Part shown: positions 51,579 to 60,054 of the stretch, one piece after another
Layout: every line of letters begins with the position of its first letter
Numbering within the stretch: the stretch's first letter is position 1
NCBI RefSeq assembly: GCF_014842255.1
Contig: NZ_JACYVH010000007.1
Span: 99,190-160,800, forward strand
Length of the DNA: 61,611 bases
Source: Frigoribacterium sp. CFBP 13712
GTDB taxonomy: Bacteria; Actinomycetota; Actinomycetes; Actinomycetales; Microbacteriaceae
Direction of reading: 5' to 3'
Program-made: the position numbers and the translations under genes
The notes under the pieces: model-generated
Seen by the model: only the letters and a program-made list of their open reading frames with translations
Databases searched by the model: none
Told to the model about the DNA's origin: nothing

Positions 51579-52552
51579 TTAGACCGATCGCAGGTCTCGC
51601 CAAAGGAAAAATGAAATGGCGTCCGCGACAGCTTGAGGGGCTTCACGCTGGACAAAGTGGCCGACGTTATTCAGTACCTTGATCTCAATTCCTGCCGGGA
51701 ACGACGTCTCTGACGCGTGAGCGGCAGGGACTGTCTCGCATCCGTCATTGGCTCCGACGAGGAAGATTGTGGGAACGTTGATGTCGGGCCATTGATCAAG
51801 CTGGGCCTGCAAGTCCGCATAAACGGCTGACCCGATTGCTTCGGTGGCGCCGTGTCGGTAATAGTGAATGACGGTCTCAACGAACTGTCTGTTGTCGAGG
51901 AGCGGCAGAAGCATTTCCCGTTCGTGAGGGGTTATGACGCCAGGAGCCGACCAGTGACCCCACGCCCAACTGATGAGCGCGCGAGGGTCGGCGGCGAACG
52001 ACGATGCTCCGACATCCGTGCATAACCAATAGCGGTACCAAGCGACCGCAGCATCATCGAGCGCTTCGCTCTGAGTCAGAGTCGATCGAGGTCCGTAGGC
52101 AGTGGCGAGGGTGACCAGACCACGAATTCGTCCTGGAGCGATAGCTGCCGCTGCATGTGCAGCCCGCGCACCCCAGTCATGCCCCACGAGCACTGCCTCC
52201 TCAATCGACAGTACGTCGAGAAGTTCTAGAAGGTCGCTCGCAAGAGCAGCGATCTGGCCGGATTGTGCTCCGTCTGAAGCAATCGAATTGCCCACTCCTC
52301 GAAGCGACGGCCGGATGACGCGAATATCGTCGGGAAGCAACGCCATGACACGCTCCCACGTCGCCGGCCCGTCAGGGACCCGTGTACGAGCATGAGAACA
52401 GGACCGTTAGCCGGTCCCTCGTCGATGTACTCCAGTTGAGCATTCGGGGTTTGCGCAAGGTCGGCATGCGGCTCGAACCTTCGCATTGCTTGCCCGCTGG
52501 TCGCCTTGAGAACGGAAGCAGAGGGGCGCGGATCGGTCACATTGACTTTCAT
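51579..52552 (-). pseudogene. Alpha/beta hydrolase broken by a one-base deletion
   Basis: Two adjoining frames make one alpha/beta hydrolase. The N-terminal part starts at ATG 52552 (MKVNVTDPRPSAS) and runs to the oxyanion motif VLMLVHG. The rest resumes in another frame with PDGPATWERVMALLPDD, the nucleophile elbow LVGHDWGARAA, and the catalytic His in NNVGHFVQREAP. One missing G in the CACGGG run at 52379-52381 restores a 324-residue protein (974 + 1 bases = 325 codons). It is either a genuine frameshift or a sequencing error. Confidence 0.85.
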
Positions 52553-52931
52553 ACTCGTCCGATAAAAAAATAAATCACAATCTGGAGCGACTCCTAAGCG
52601 GCTGGCTCCGCCGAATGTGCCATCTAGTTGTCGGCAGTATGAGGCCACCGCCGACGAGGATTCATTACGGTGTCTATGAGAACCGTCGGGGGAGGGGTTC
52701 TGCCTGTACTGACACAATAAACATTACTGCTCAAATAGGTTTATGAATGAACATGCTTCTCATCGCCATAAACGATCGCTTCTGACTGTCCGATAGGGGA
52801 TCGCTCACCGAGATCAGTTTCGGACTGACCTGTTGAGACAGCCGGCGCCCCGTAGCTGCGGGGGAGTGGCTAGCCCCCGCCGTTGGTCGGTGACCGATCG
52901 CTCTCCGGATCGCGTCGCTTAGCCATCGACG
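52553..52931. other. AT-rich intergenic stretch containing a CGATAG-type site
   Basis: No gene is seen in these 379 bp. The left part (to about 52780) is the most AT-rich of the window, with segments such as ATAAACATTACTGCTCAAAT. A CGATAG-type site at 52788-52811 marks the start of the cassette-like region. Confidence 0.6.
52788..52811. repeat. CGATAG palindromic site, copy B
   Basis: GTCCGATAGGGGATCGCTCA followed by CCGA. The left half GTCCGATAG matches the consensus exactly; the right half is degenerate. Confidence 0.6.
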
Positions 52932-53195
52932 TCACTTGCGACTGCGCTCAGCTCGGGCGTTTCGAATGAAGCGAATGGTGAGTGATCCCACCGTGAAGAT
53001 GCCGGCGTAGGCCACGAGAGCCACCCACATGGGCGCTTGGACGCGGTCGATGAGGAACCGGAAGAACCCACCGCCGACGAAGATCAAGACAAGATTGAAG
53101 AGAACGGATCTCGCCGGCAGCCACGGCGTCGCGCGCTCAGTCAGTGCAGTTGCATCGACAGGGCGAGCTTGCGGTGGTCCTTCTTCATTGCTCAT
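52932..53195 (-). CDS. Small membrane protein, 87 aa (cassette-like unit)
   Basis: Unrecognised protein. Polar N-terminus (MSNEEGPPQARPVDATALTE) then two hydrophobic segments, about 32-52 (VLFNLVLIFVGGGFFRFLI) and 56-77, and a basic tail RNARAERSRK. It is the sole gene between palindromic sites B and C. Start at ATG 53195 or 53213; neither has a clear ribosome-binding site. Confidence 0.65.
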   Translation of the reverse strand: MSNEEGPPQARPVDATALTERATPWLPARSVLFNLVLIFVGGGFFRFLIDRVQAPMWVALVAYAGIFTVGSLTIRFIRNARAERSRK

Positions 53196-53240
53196 GGGAC
53201 GAGCATGCCCCATGCCGTGATGCGGCCTCAAACAGCGTCC

Positions 53241-53261
53241 CGATAGACGATCGGCATCTGG
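53241..53261. repeat. CGATAG palindromic site, copy C
   Basis: CGATAGACGATCGGCATCTGG, 46 bp beyond the first codon of the small membrane gene and 32 bp before the next gene. It matches the consensus in the left half and centre. Confidence 0.7.
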
Positions 53262-53293
53262 TGATCTTGACGACCGCGTCCTAGTCTCTGTCC

Positions 53294-53695
53294 ATGGACA
53301 CGACCGTCGAGATGCGCTTGCGGCAGCTGGCTCTGGTGGCCCAGACCGCTTTCATCCTGGGTCTCGCCGGGATACTGACGCTCTTCGGTATCTGGGCCTC
53401 GAATTTCCAGCTCATCGGCGGTAGCGATCCGTGGACGTTCATGCAGGTCATCGCTTATGACGTCGTTCTCGCAGTGTCCGTCCTCGCGCTTCTGACAGCC
53501 ACCCTGCTCGCTTCTGCGTCGAACTGGCCCGGTCTACGGGTTCTCTCGGTCGTGGCCCTTGCCATAGTCGTCGGCGAGGTCGTTGTGCTCCTCCTCCTTG
53601 AGGGGCAACTGACGAGCATTATCGGCGGTGGCCAAGGGCTTATGTCCGACTACGTGCCTTGCGTCACCGGTGGAGACGATCCCCGCTGCACATAG
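53294..53695 (+). CDS. Four-span membrane protein, 133 aa (cassette-like unit)
   Basis: Hydrophobic segments lie at about 13-35, 50-70, 78-98 and 100-112, followed by a short loop with two cysteines (YVPCVTGGDDPRCT) at the C-terminus. No family was recognised. It is the only gene between palindromic sites C and D, in the opposite orientation to the previous unit. The start is ATG at 53294. Confidence 0.72.
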   Translation: MDTTVEMRLRQLALVAQTAFILGLAGILTLFGIWASNFQLIGGSDPWTFMQVIAYDVVLAVSVLALLTATLLASASNWPGLRVLSVVALAIVVGEVVVLLLLEGQLTSIIGGGQGLMSDYVPCVTGGDDPRCT

Positions 53696-53739
53696 GCAAG
53701 CTCAGGGCTTGACGGACGTGGGTGACTCCCGCAGGGTGC

Positions 53740-53761
53740 CCGATAGCCGATCGGCTATCGG
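53740..53761. repeat. CGATAG palindromic site, copy D (perfect)
   Basis: A perfect 22-bp palindrome whose 20-bp core is CGATAGCCGATCGGCTATCG, followed by GGAC. It lies 44 bp after the stop of the four-span protein. Confidence 0.9.
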
Positions 53762-53886
53762 ACGCCCCCGGATCCACTCCGGCCGTATCCGGTGAGTGGT
53801 GCGGCGTGTGTGTGACGACAAGGCGGTGTTACCGCTGGCCGCCATCGGCGCCTTCCTAAGTGGGGTTCTCTACTGGCTGATATGGC

Positions 53887-54738
53887 CTATGGCGTTCGTC
53901 CAAGAACGTGATCCGCGGCGATTTCAAGGAGTTCCGTCGTGTACTGCCGCGTCACCAGGACGAGGGTGCGCAGGCGCTTGTCGAGCGAGCCCCAAGGGCG
54001 GCCGGGCTGTCCCGAGGGGCCGACGCTCTCTGTCACGTTCGTCACGTCGACATCGAACTCGACCCTCAGATCGAAATTGTCGGGAGCAAGGATGAAACCC
54101 TCGGCTAGGTGCAGGCTCACGATCGGGTCACCATCACCAATGATGCCTGGCCGCCCCTGATCGAGGACTTCGATGTAGCGAAGGTCGGCCTTCATGCGCA
54201 GCTGAGAGAGGTACAGCCCTAGACCGTGCATCGATCGGTGCCGGTCCACCCGCGCGAGCTCGTGCAGGATCGCCAGACTGTTCCACCCCGGTAGCTGGGC
54301 CTGGTAAGGCTGCACCTTCTCGAGCGCTTCCGTAATCACCGGCGGCAGGTTGCGGTACCTACCGGCCTGGCTTTTCCACTCTGCCGGCGTTTCGCGGATT
54401 GGCCATTCCAGCCTCCCCGCGCTGGGTGGTGGGTTCTCTCCCGAGACAAGCACCGCGATCGCGTAGAGGCAGTTGTCAAGTGCTGCGCGCAGCTCGTAGA
54501 GCAGCTCCCCGAAGGTCACCGACAACTCGACGGGGAGCGGGCTCGTTCGGTGCAGCCGCACCGTCAACGTCCCATCGCTTTCAGGGGTGTGCTGGAGCTT
54601 GTGAGGCCGGGTGCTTAGGTACTCGTCCCACGTTTCTTGGAACATCCGCACGTGCTCGTCAGCCCGATTGAGCCGCGCGTGCACAAGCCGGATCTCGGAG
54701 GCGATCGGGTTGAAGACGGCAGGAAACGATTTAGCCAT
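53887..54738 (-). CDS. Hypothetical protein, 283 aa (cassette-like unit)
   Basis: Soluble, mostly helical protein of unknown function. Visible features are LVHARLNRADEHVRMFQETW near the start, LLYELRAALDNCLYAIAVLV about residues 79-98, and HELARVDRHRSMHGLGLYL about 165-183. The second and third segments (R-x-x-L-D-N, H-x-x-x-R-V-D-x-H-R) resemble helical proteins found in defence and accessory loci, but I cannot name a family. It is the sole gene between sites D and E. The start is ATG at 54738. Confidence 0.78.
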   Translation of the reverse strand: MAKSFPAVFNPIASEIRLVHARLNRADEHVRMFQETWDEYLSTRPHKLQHTPESDGTLTVRLHRTSPLPVELSVTFGELLYELRAALDNCLYAIAVLVSGENPPPSAGRLEWPIRETPAEWKSQAGRYRNLPPVITEALEKVQPYQAQLPGWNSLAILHELARVDRHRSMHGLGLYLSQLRMKADLRYIEVLDQGRPGIIGDGDPIVSLHLAEGFILAPDNFDLRVEFDVDVTNVTESVGPSGQPGRPWGSLDKRLRTLVLVTRQYTTELLEIAADHVLGRTP

Positions 54739-54776
54739 GACGCAATGATTCCGGATCGCCGTCTAGACGGTAGCGC

Positions 54777-54803
54777 GTCCCATAAGGGGATCGGTCAGCG
54801 GGT
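54777..54803. repeat. CGATAG palindromic site, copy E (degenerate)
   Basis: GTCCCATAAGGGGATCGGTC then AGCGGGTC. It keeps GTCC, ATA, GATCGG and CGG in register with one extra base. It lies 38 bp upstream of the 283-aa gene start. Confidence 0.5.
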
Positions 54804-54854
54804 CTCTTTGCTCTAGGTATGGCTCGTCCGGTGTGGCGTATCCGTGTCGATGGT

Positions 54855-55010
54855 TCAGCGTGGCTTGCGTCGGGGAGGCGTCGCGCTGCCGTGCACGCGC
54901 GCCGATCCCCACAAGTTGAAAACGGTGTCGATGGTCGTGCCGACGACAGCTGCAGTGTTGAAGAACAGGACGGCGTACCAGTTCTTCCGTGACGGGCGCG
55001 GTGCTGACAT
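54855..55010 (-). CDS. Possible 51-aa membrane peptide (cassette-like unit)
   Basis: The frame begins MSAPRPSRKNWYAVLFFNTA and contains one hydrophobic segment (WYAVLFFNTAAVVGTTIDTV), with a basic tail RRKPR. A longer form can start at 55037. It is the only candidate gene between sites E and F. Short size makes it doubtful. Confidence 0.45.
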   Translation of the reverse strand: MSAPRPSRKNWYAVLFFNTAAVVGTTIDTVFNLWGSARVHGSATPPRRKPR

Positions 55011-55085
55011 GGTGTTCCTCTCGACGCTGAGTGACACAGGTTAGGCGGCGCGTATGTGCATGCACACAACGTGTTCGATCGGTCG

Positions 55086-55111
55086 TTCCGATAGCCGATC
55101 CGCAGTCGGAC
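55086..55111. repeat. CGATAG palindromic site, copy F
   Basis: TTCCGATAGCCGATCCGCAG followed by TCGGAC. The left half and centre match; the right half has three changes. Confidence 0.8.
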
Positions 55112-55283
55112 AGGTTGAGCCAGGTCATCGTCGTGACCTGCTGTCATCCGTCGGTTCACCAGCCACGTCGGTACCCGAGACCGCGCCTGCGGGCTGCGGT
55201 GCCGAGCCTGCGGCTTGACCTCGCCCCAGGGGCGACGTCCATGCTCGACTCACGACGATCCGTCGCAGATGAGGGAGGGACCG

Positions 55284-56195
55284 ATGAACGAGGAGATCAC
55301 CACCGGCGAGTTTGAGGTGCTCACCGGGCTGACGCCGAAGGCATTGCGCTTGTACGGGGAGCGGGGGATCCTGTCGCCGACACGGGTGGATCCCGCCACC
55401 GCGTACCGCGCCTACGATCGCGCCCAGGTGCGGCACGGCATATCCCTCGACCTGCTCCGGCGAGCTCGGGTGCCGGTGGCGGAGCTTGCAGGAGCCGAGG
55501 ACTTCGACTTCGAAGCCCGGCGACAGACGGTCGCGATGGAGCGTCTCATGGAGGATTTCCACCTCGATGTGGCGGAGAGGATCGCCGCGTTCGATCCCGA
55601 TGACCTTGTCGCCCACCACGACCTGGTTCCGCCGCTCGACTGGATCGGCGTCGTGATCGACCTGGGCGTTCCCGGCGACCTCGAAGGCCGACTCGAGATG
55701 TTCAGCGGGCTCGCGGTCGACGTGCCGGCCATCGACCGCGCCTTCGCCGAAGCGCTGGCCGACGTGGGCGCGCCTCCTTCGGACATGGTCTGGACCGCGG
55801 TGCCGGACGCCACCCGGGGCGGCAGTGGGCGGATGCTCATCGCCCGGCCTGCACCGATGCCGCTGGACCCGCGTACCCACGACGCGATACGAGATCGCGT
55901 CCTGTCGCGTACGGGCCGGGAGGTGATCCCGACCGTAGGCACCTTGCCGCGGCGCCTCGAGATCACGTTCTCTGCCGCACAACCGGGCAGCGTCGGCCCT
56001 GTCGACGAAGCGGCTCTCGGGTACCTGCACCTGCTCGCCTTCGAGCACCACCGTCAGCAGCACGGCCTCACCGCGATCCAGGCCACCTCGCGTCAGGTCG
56101 TCCGCGGCGGTTCCCTGCTCGACGGCACTGCGCCCGTCAGCGTCTTCGACGCCTTCCCGCCGGTTCGGATGCGGCCACCCGTCACTGACGCGTGA
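55284..56195 (+). CDS. MerR-family regulator with effector-binding domain
   Basis: 303-aa regulator. The N-terminal MerR winged helix (residues 1-70) reads TGEFEVLTGLTPKALRLYGERGIL with DPATAYRAYDRAQV. The remainder resembles the GyrI/effector-binding type ligand domain fused to some MerR proteins (SDMVWTAVPDATRGGSG, RRLEITFSAAQPG). ATG 55284 follows GGGAGGG. It is the first gene after site F and converges on the two-component operon. Confidence 0.88.
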   Translation: MNEEITTGEFEVLTGLTPKALRLYGERGILSPTRVDPATAYRAYDRAQVRHGISLDLLRRARVPVAELAGAEDFDFEARRQTVAMERLMEDFHLDVAERIAAFDPDDLVAHHDLVPPLDWIGVVIDLGVPGDLEGRLEMFSGLAVDVPAIDRAFAEALADVGAPPSDMVWTAVPDATRGGSGRMLIARPAPMPLDPRTHDAIRDRVLSRTGREVIPTVGTLPRRLEITFSAAQPGSVGPVDEAALGYLHLLAFEHHRQQHGLTAIQATSRQVVRGGSLLDGTAPVSVFDAFPPVRMRPPVTDA

Positions 56196-56254
56196 GGTGC
56201 CCGGTGCCCAGGGTGCCCCGCAGGCCATCGGGACCCCGACGGTGAGCCGCGCGG

Positions 56255-56962
56255 TCAGGTGGACTGGTCGAGCCACGTCAGCACGGCGAGTACGCGCCGG
56301 TGGGTGGTACCGGTGTCCTCGAGGCCCAGCTTGGCGAAGATCGAGGTGGTGTGCTTCTCGACCGTGGCGACGGAGAGGAACAGGGACGCGGCGATCGCGC
56401 GGTTGGCGCGGCCCTCGGCCATGAGGGTGAGGATGTCCACCTCCCGTGCCGTGAGGGACGTGAGCGGGTCGTGTCGGCGGGCGATGAGGTCGCGGACGAT
56501 GGCCTCGTCGATCACGGTGCCGCCCGTGGTGATGCGCTCCACGGCGTCGCGGAGCTCGTCGAGCGAGGCGATGCGGTCCTTGACCAGGTAGCCGACGCCG
56601 TGCGCGCCGGTGCCGAGGAGGTCGGCGGCGTACTCGGGTTCCGCGTACTGGCTGAGCAGGAGCACCCCGACGCGCGGGTGCGTCCGCTTGATGACGATGC
56701 CGGCGCGCACGCCCTCGTCACGGAACGTCGGAGGCATGCGGATGTCGAGAACCGCCAGGTCGGGGCGCGTCGCGTCGAGCGCGCGGATGAGGGAGTCGGC
56801 GTCGGAGTAGGTGTCCACCACGTCGTACCCGGCCTCGGCGAACAGCCGGGCGAGGCCTTCGCGGAGGAGGAGGGAGTCGTCGGCCAGGACCACGCGGGTG
56901 GTCGGCGGGTGTGGTTCTTCGGTGGCGTGCACGGGGTCAGCGTAGGGCGGGGTCGGGGTCAC
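56255..56962 (-). CDS. NarL/LuxR-family response regulator
   Basis: 235-aa response regulator. The receiver shows VVLADDSLLLREGLARLFAEA, the phospho-acceptor in LAVLDIRMPPTFRDEG, and the Lys in GVGYLVKDRI. The C-terminal LuxR HTH is LTAREVDILTLMAEGRANRAIA with VATVEKHTTSIFAKLGL. GTG 56962 overlaps the stop of the sensor kinase gene (GTGA), its cognate partner. A likely target is the divergently oriented serine hydrolase behind the kinase. Confidence 0.93.
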   Translation of the reverse strand: MTPTPPYADPVHATEEPHPPTTRVVLADDSLLLREGLARLFAEAGYDVVDTYSDADSLIRALDATRPDLAVLDIRMPPTFRDEGVRAGIVIKRTHPRVGVLLLSQYAEPEYAADLLGTGAHGVGYLVKDRIASLDELRDAVERITTGGTVIDEAIVRDLIARRHDPLTSLTAREVDILTLMAEGRANRAIAASLFLSVATVEKHTTSIFAKLGLEDTGTTHRRVLAVLTWLDQST

Positions 56963-58362
56963 GAGTGCTCCCGGCCCGTCACTGCCCGCAGCGGCAGGGC
57001 GACGGTGACGACGGTCGGCCCGCCCACGGGACTGGTGACCGTCATGGTCCCGCGCAGGCCGTCGATCCGCTCCCGGATGCCGGCGAGCCCGTGTCCGGCG
57101 ACGGTCTCGGCGCCGCCGTGGCCGTCGTCGACGACCTTGACCGTGAGGTGGGCGGTGCGACTGGAGCGCACCGTCCGCACCTGGACCGATGCGGTGGCGG
57201 CTCCGGAGTGCTTGGCGATGTTGGCGAGCAGCTCGGACACGACGTAGTAGACGCTCCTCTCCACCTCGGCGACGGCGGGGTGCTCGGCGTCGATGCGAAG
57301 ATCGGTCGTCACGGGCACGGCGCTGCGGGCGGCGAGGGTGCGGAGTGCCGACTCGAGGCCGCGGTCCTGCAGTAGAGGCGGGGCGAGTCCTTGGGACAGG
57401 TCGCGGAGCTCTTGCAGGGTGGCCTTGCTGAGCGTGAGGGAGCTCTCGAGCAGGTGCCGGAGCCGGGTGTCCTCGGGGTTGAGCGCTCGGAGGGTGCTGG
57501 CGAGGTCGAACTGGATGCGGAGGAGGCTCTGCTGGGGTCCGTCGTGGAGGTCGCGTTCAAGCCGGCGGAGGAGCCCGTCCTCGGCGACGATGGCGGAGAC
57601 GCGTGATGCCTCGGCGGCGGTGGCGTCGCGGCGGAGGATGTCGGTGCGGCTCTCGCCGAGCATCAGGCGGGCGGTACCGGCGTGGGCGAGCACGAGGATG
57701 TGGATCACGATCGGGAGGGTGAGGAGGAAGAGGGCGCCGACCGTGGCGTAGAAGGCGCTCTCCCCGGCGAACAGACCGTGCCGCGTCAAGGCTGGCGCGT
57801 ATCCCGGAATCAGGCTGAGGACGACGGTGTGAAGCCAGAGCTCGCCGTCGCCGTGGGGCAGGAGCTGTCCCCAGGCCCAGTAGGTGGGACCGCCGATGGC
57901 GACACCGATCCAGACGACGCCGATCGTCCAGGTGAGGGCGCCGAGGAGGAGCTGGACGAGGGCGGCGTGCAGCCAGGAGCTCCAGGTGCGCCCATCGGCG
58001 ATGACGCCGAGCCATCGTCGCCATGCGCGTCCGTGGACGCGCCGCGCGGCCCAGTCGGGAGCGGCGACGGTCGGCACCCCGGCGGCGGCGAGACGGCGCA
58101 GCTCCCATCCGCCGAGGCGGCGGGCCAGGAGGAGCGTCGCGGCCAGGAGCGGCACGCCGATCCACAGGATCGCGAGCCCGACCCCGGTAGCGAGGCCGGC
58201 CCATATGAGCAGGGAGCCAACGATGACCAGCGGGAGGAGGGGGAGGAGGTAGCCGGTTTCGCGGGGGAGCGCGCGCCACCGCTGGAGGTAGGCGACTGCG
58301 GGCGATCGATCGGGAGCGGGCACCCCTGCATCCTCCGGCAACGAGGCGGCGGACGCGCTCAC
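56959..58362 (-). CDS. NarL-type sensor histidine kinase
   Basis: 467-aa membrane kinase. Two PspC/Sensor-type membrane clusters (about 40-80 and 135-230) precede the HisKA_3 dimerisation helix with the phospho-His in RLERDLHDGPQQSLL. The HATPase domain follows with YYVVSELLANIAKHSGA (N box) and VVDDGHGGA and GHGLAGIRERIDGLRG (G boxes). GTG 58362 is chosen; a further upstream GTG at 58476 is in frame. It forms a coupled pair with the downstream response regulator. Confidence 0.92.
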   Translation of the reverse strand: MSASAASLPEDAGVPAPDRSPAVAYLQRWRALPRETGYLLPLLPLVIVGSLLIWAGLATGVGLAILWIGVPLLAATLLLARRLGGWELRRLAAAGVPTVAAPDWAARRVHGRAWRRWLGVIADGRTWSSWLHAALVQLLLGALTWTIGVVWIGVAIGGPTYWAWGQLLPHGDGELWLHTVVLSLIPGYAPALTRHGLFAGESAFYATVGALFLLTLPIVIHILVLAHAGTARLMLGESRTDILRRDATAAEASRVSAIVAEDGLLRRLERDLHDGPQQSLLRIQFDLASTLRALNPEDTRLRHLLESSLTLSKATLQELRDLSQGLAPPLLQDRGLESALRTLAARSAVPVTTDLRIDAEHPAVAEVERSVYYVVSELLANIAKHSGAATASVQVRTVRSSRTAHLTVKVVDDGHGGAETVAGHGLAGIRERIDGLRGTMTVTSPVGGPTVVTVALPLRAVTGREHS

Positions 58363-58661
58363 GCGCCGGTCGCCGGCGCGGTGGCGGTCGACCAGGTAGC
58401 TCGGCGTGAGCTGAGGCTGTCCATGGGGTGATCCGTCCTGATGTCTGTCGTGGGGAGGGCGTCTGCCCTCGATCACGACGCTAGGCAGGCAGGAATCGCA
58501 CGGCGACGGTGCTGGCCCTCCTCACCGGTAGGGACACCCCTACCCCGCCGTCCTGCTGCCTCGGTGCCGCGATCCCACAGCCTCGGCGAGCCTGGGAACA
58601 GACGTCGGAGAGTCCCTCCCGACGCACGATCCGGGCCTGGAGCCCGCACGAGGAGACCACC

Positions 58662-59948
58662 ATGTCCACCCAAACGTCCAGCCCTACCGCGAAGCGATCC
58701 CGATCCTCGCTCGCGGTCCCCGCAGCGACCATCGCCGTCCTGCTCGGCATCGGCACCGCCATTTCCGGATGCTCCGCCAGCCATATACCGGCGGCACCCG
58801 TCGCCGCGACCGCGCCGACCGAGCAGCAGCTGGGTGAGCTCGCTCAGTCCGCCGCCGATACCGGCGGCACAGGCGTCATCGTCCGTATCGACCGGGGAAC
58901 GGGTGCCCCTGTCGCCTTGGCCCGACAGATCCAGTGGACGGAGGCCGACCATATCCTCGCGCCGACCGACCGCTTCCGGGTCGGGTCCAACACGAAGACC
59001 GTCACCGCGACCCTCGTGCTCCAGCAGGTCGCGGAGGGCACGATCACGCTCGAGGACACGGTGGAGTCCTGGCTGCCCGGTGTCGTCCCGGGCGGCGGTG
59101 ACATCACGATCGCGCAGCTCCTGGATCACACCAGCGGACTCGCGGACTTCATCCTCACGCCCGAGTTCCTGCCTTCCCTCGCCGGGCAGGAGATCCGCTC
59201 GTGGAGCCCTGAGGAGCTCATCGCGATCACCCCGTCACAGGACCCCGCCCCGAGTGGTGACCCCGTCTCCTCCTACAGCAATGCCAACTACGAGGCCCTA
59301 GGCCTCGTGCTCGAGGAGGCCACCGGCATGCCGTTGGACGACCTCATCGCGACCCGCATCACAGAGCCCCTCGGCATGACGGATACTCGCCTCGCGCACT
59401 CCGCCGACTGGGAGGCGGGGGAGGATCACGCACGCGGGTACGAGCCCGCGGCGGCCCAGCTCGCCGCGATCCTGGCCCCTGTCATCGAGCTCCCCGAGGG
59501 CTTCGGCTTCGCGGGCGACGCCCGTCCCGATGACCACGTCGACACCACCGGCATCGACCCCAGCTACACCTGGGCCGCTGGAGCCATGGTCTCCACCGCC
59601 GAGGACTGGCAGACGTTCCTCACCGCATTGAACAGCGGGCAGCTGCTCCCCGCCGCGCAGATGGAGCGCATGCGCACCGTCGTCCCCGACGGCGTCGGGG
59701 GTAAGTACGGCCTCGGCCTGATCCAGATGGATTCCGCCTGCGGCACCGTATGGGGACACACGGGCGGCCTCCCCGGCTACTCCAGCGAGATCTACACCGA
59801 CGCCGATGGCGAGCGGAGCGTCGCGGTCCTGACGTCTTCCAACTTCGGCATCAAGACCGAGGAAGCTGCGGCCGCGAACCGGGACCTCGTGATCGCGGCG
59901 ATCTGCGCCATGTTCGACGAGCCGGCACCGGAAGAACCGGCTCAGTGA
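58662..59948 (+). CDS. Serine beta-lactamase-fold lipoprotein (D-Ala-D-Ala carboxypeptidase-like)
   Basis: 428-aa exported serine hydrolase. The signal ends in lipobox AISGC. The beta-lactamase/R61 fold has the SxxK nucleophile motif in VGSNTKTVTATL, the YxN motif in SSYSNANYEAL, and the third motif as HTGG in VWGHTGGLPGYSS. Such enzymes are DD-carboxypeptidases or esterases acting on the wall. ATG 58662 follows AGGAG. It is divergent from the sensor kinase/response regulator operon, so that system probably controls it. Confidence 0.9.
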   Translation: MSTQTSSPTAKRSRSSLAVPAATIAVLLGIGTAISGCSASHIPAAPVAATAPTEQQLGELAQSAADTGGTGVIVRIDRGTGAPVALARQIQWTEADHILAPTDRFRVGSNTKTVTATLVLQQVAEGTITLEDTVESWLPGVVPGGGDITIAQLLDHTSGLADFILTPEFLPSLAGQEIRSWSPEELIAITPSQDPAPSGDPVSSYSNANYEALGLVLEEATGMPLDDLIATRITEPLGMTDTRLAHSADWEAGEDHARGYEPAAAQLAAILAPVIELPEGFGFAGDARPDDHVDTTGIDPSYTWAAGAMVSTAEDWQTFLTALNSGQLLPAAQMERMRTVVPDGVGGKYGLGLIQMDSACGTVWGHTGGLPGYSSEIYTDADGERSVAVLTSSNFGIKTEEAAAANRDLVIAAICAMFDEPAPEEPAQ

Positions 59949-59979
59949 CGCACCTCGCGGGGTCCGCCTTCGTGCGTCT

Positions 59980-60005
59980 GTCCGGATGGCGATCGGCTAT
60001 CGGAC
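59980..60005. repeat. CGATAG palindromic site, copy G
   Basis: GTCCGGATGGCGATCGGCTA followed by TCGGAC. The right half is perfect, the left half has two changes. It lies between the converging serine hydrolase and aldo-keto reductase genes. Confidence 0.85.
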
Positions 60006-60054
60006 GCGAGCGTCGCCCCGCTGCACCTGCTGGTGCTGGGGGTGTTCTGTTCGG

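Noticed and set aside
53740-53761. A dif site for XerC/XerD
   Set aside because: The palindrome has no 6-8 bp central spacer between 11-bp arms, and several copies exist close together. It does not fit the single chromosomal dif.
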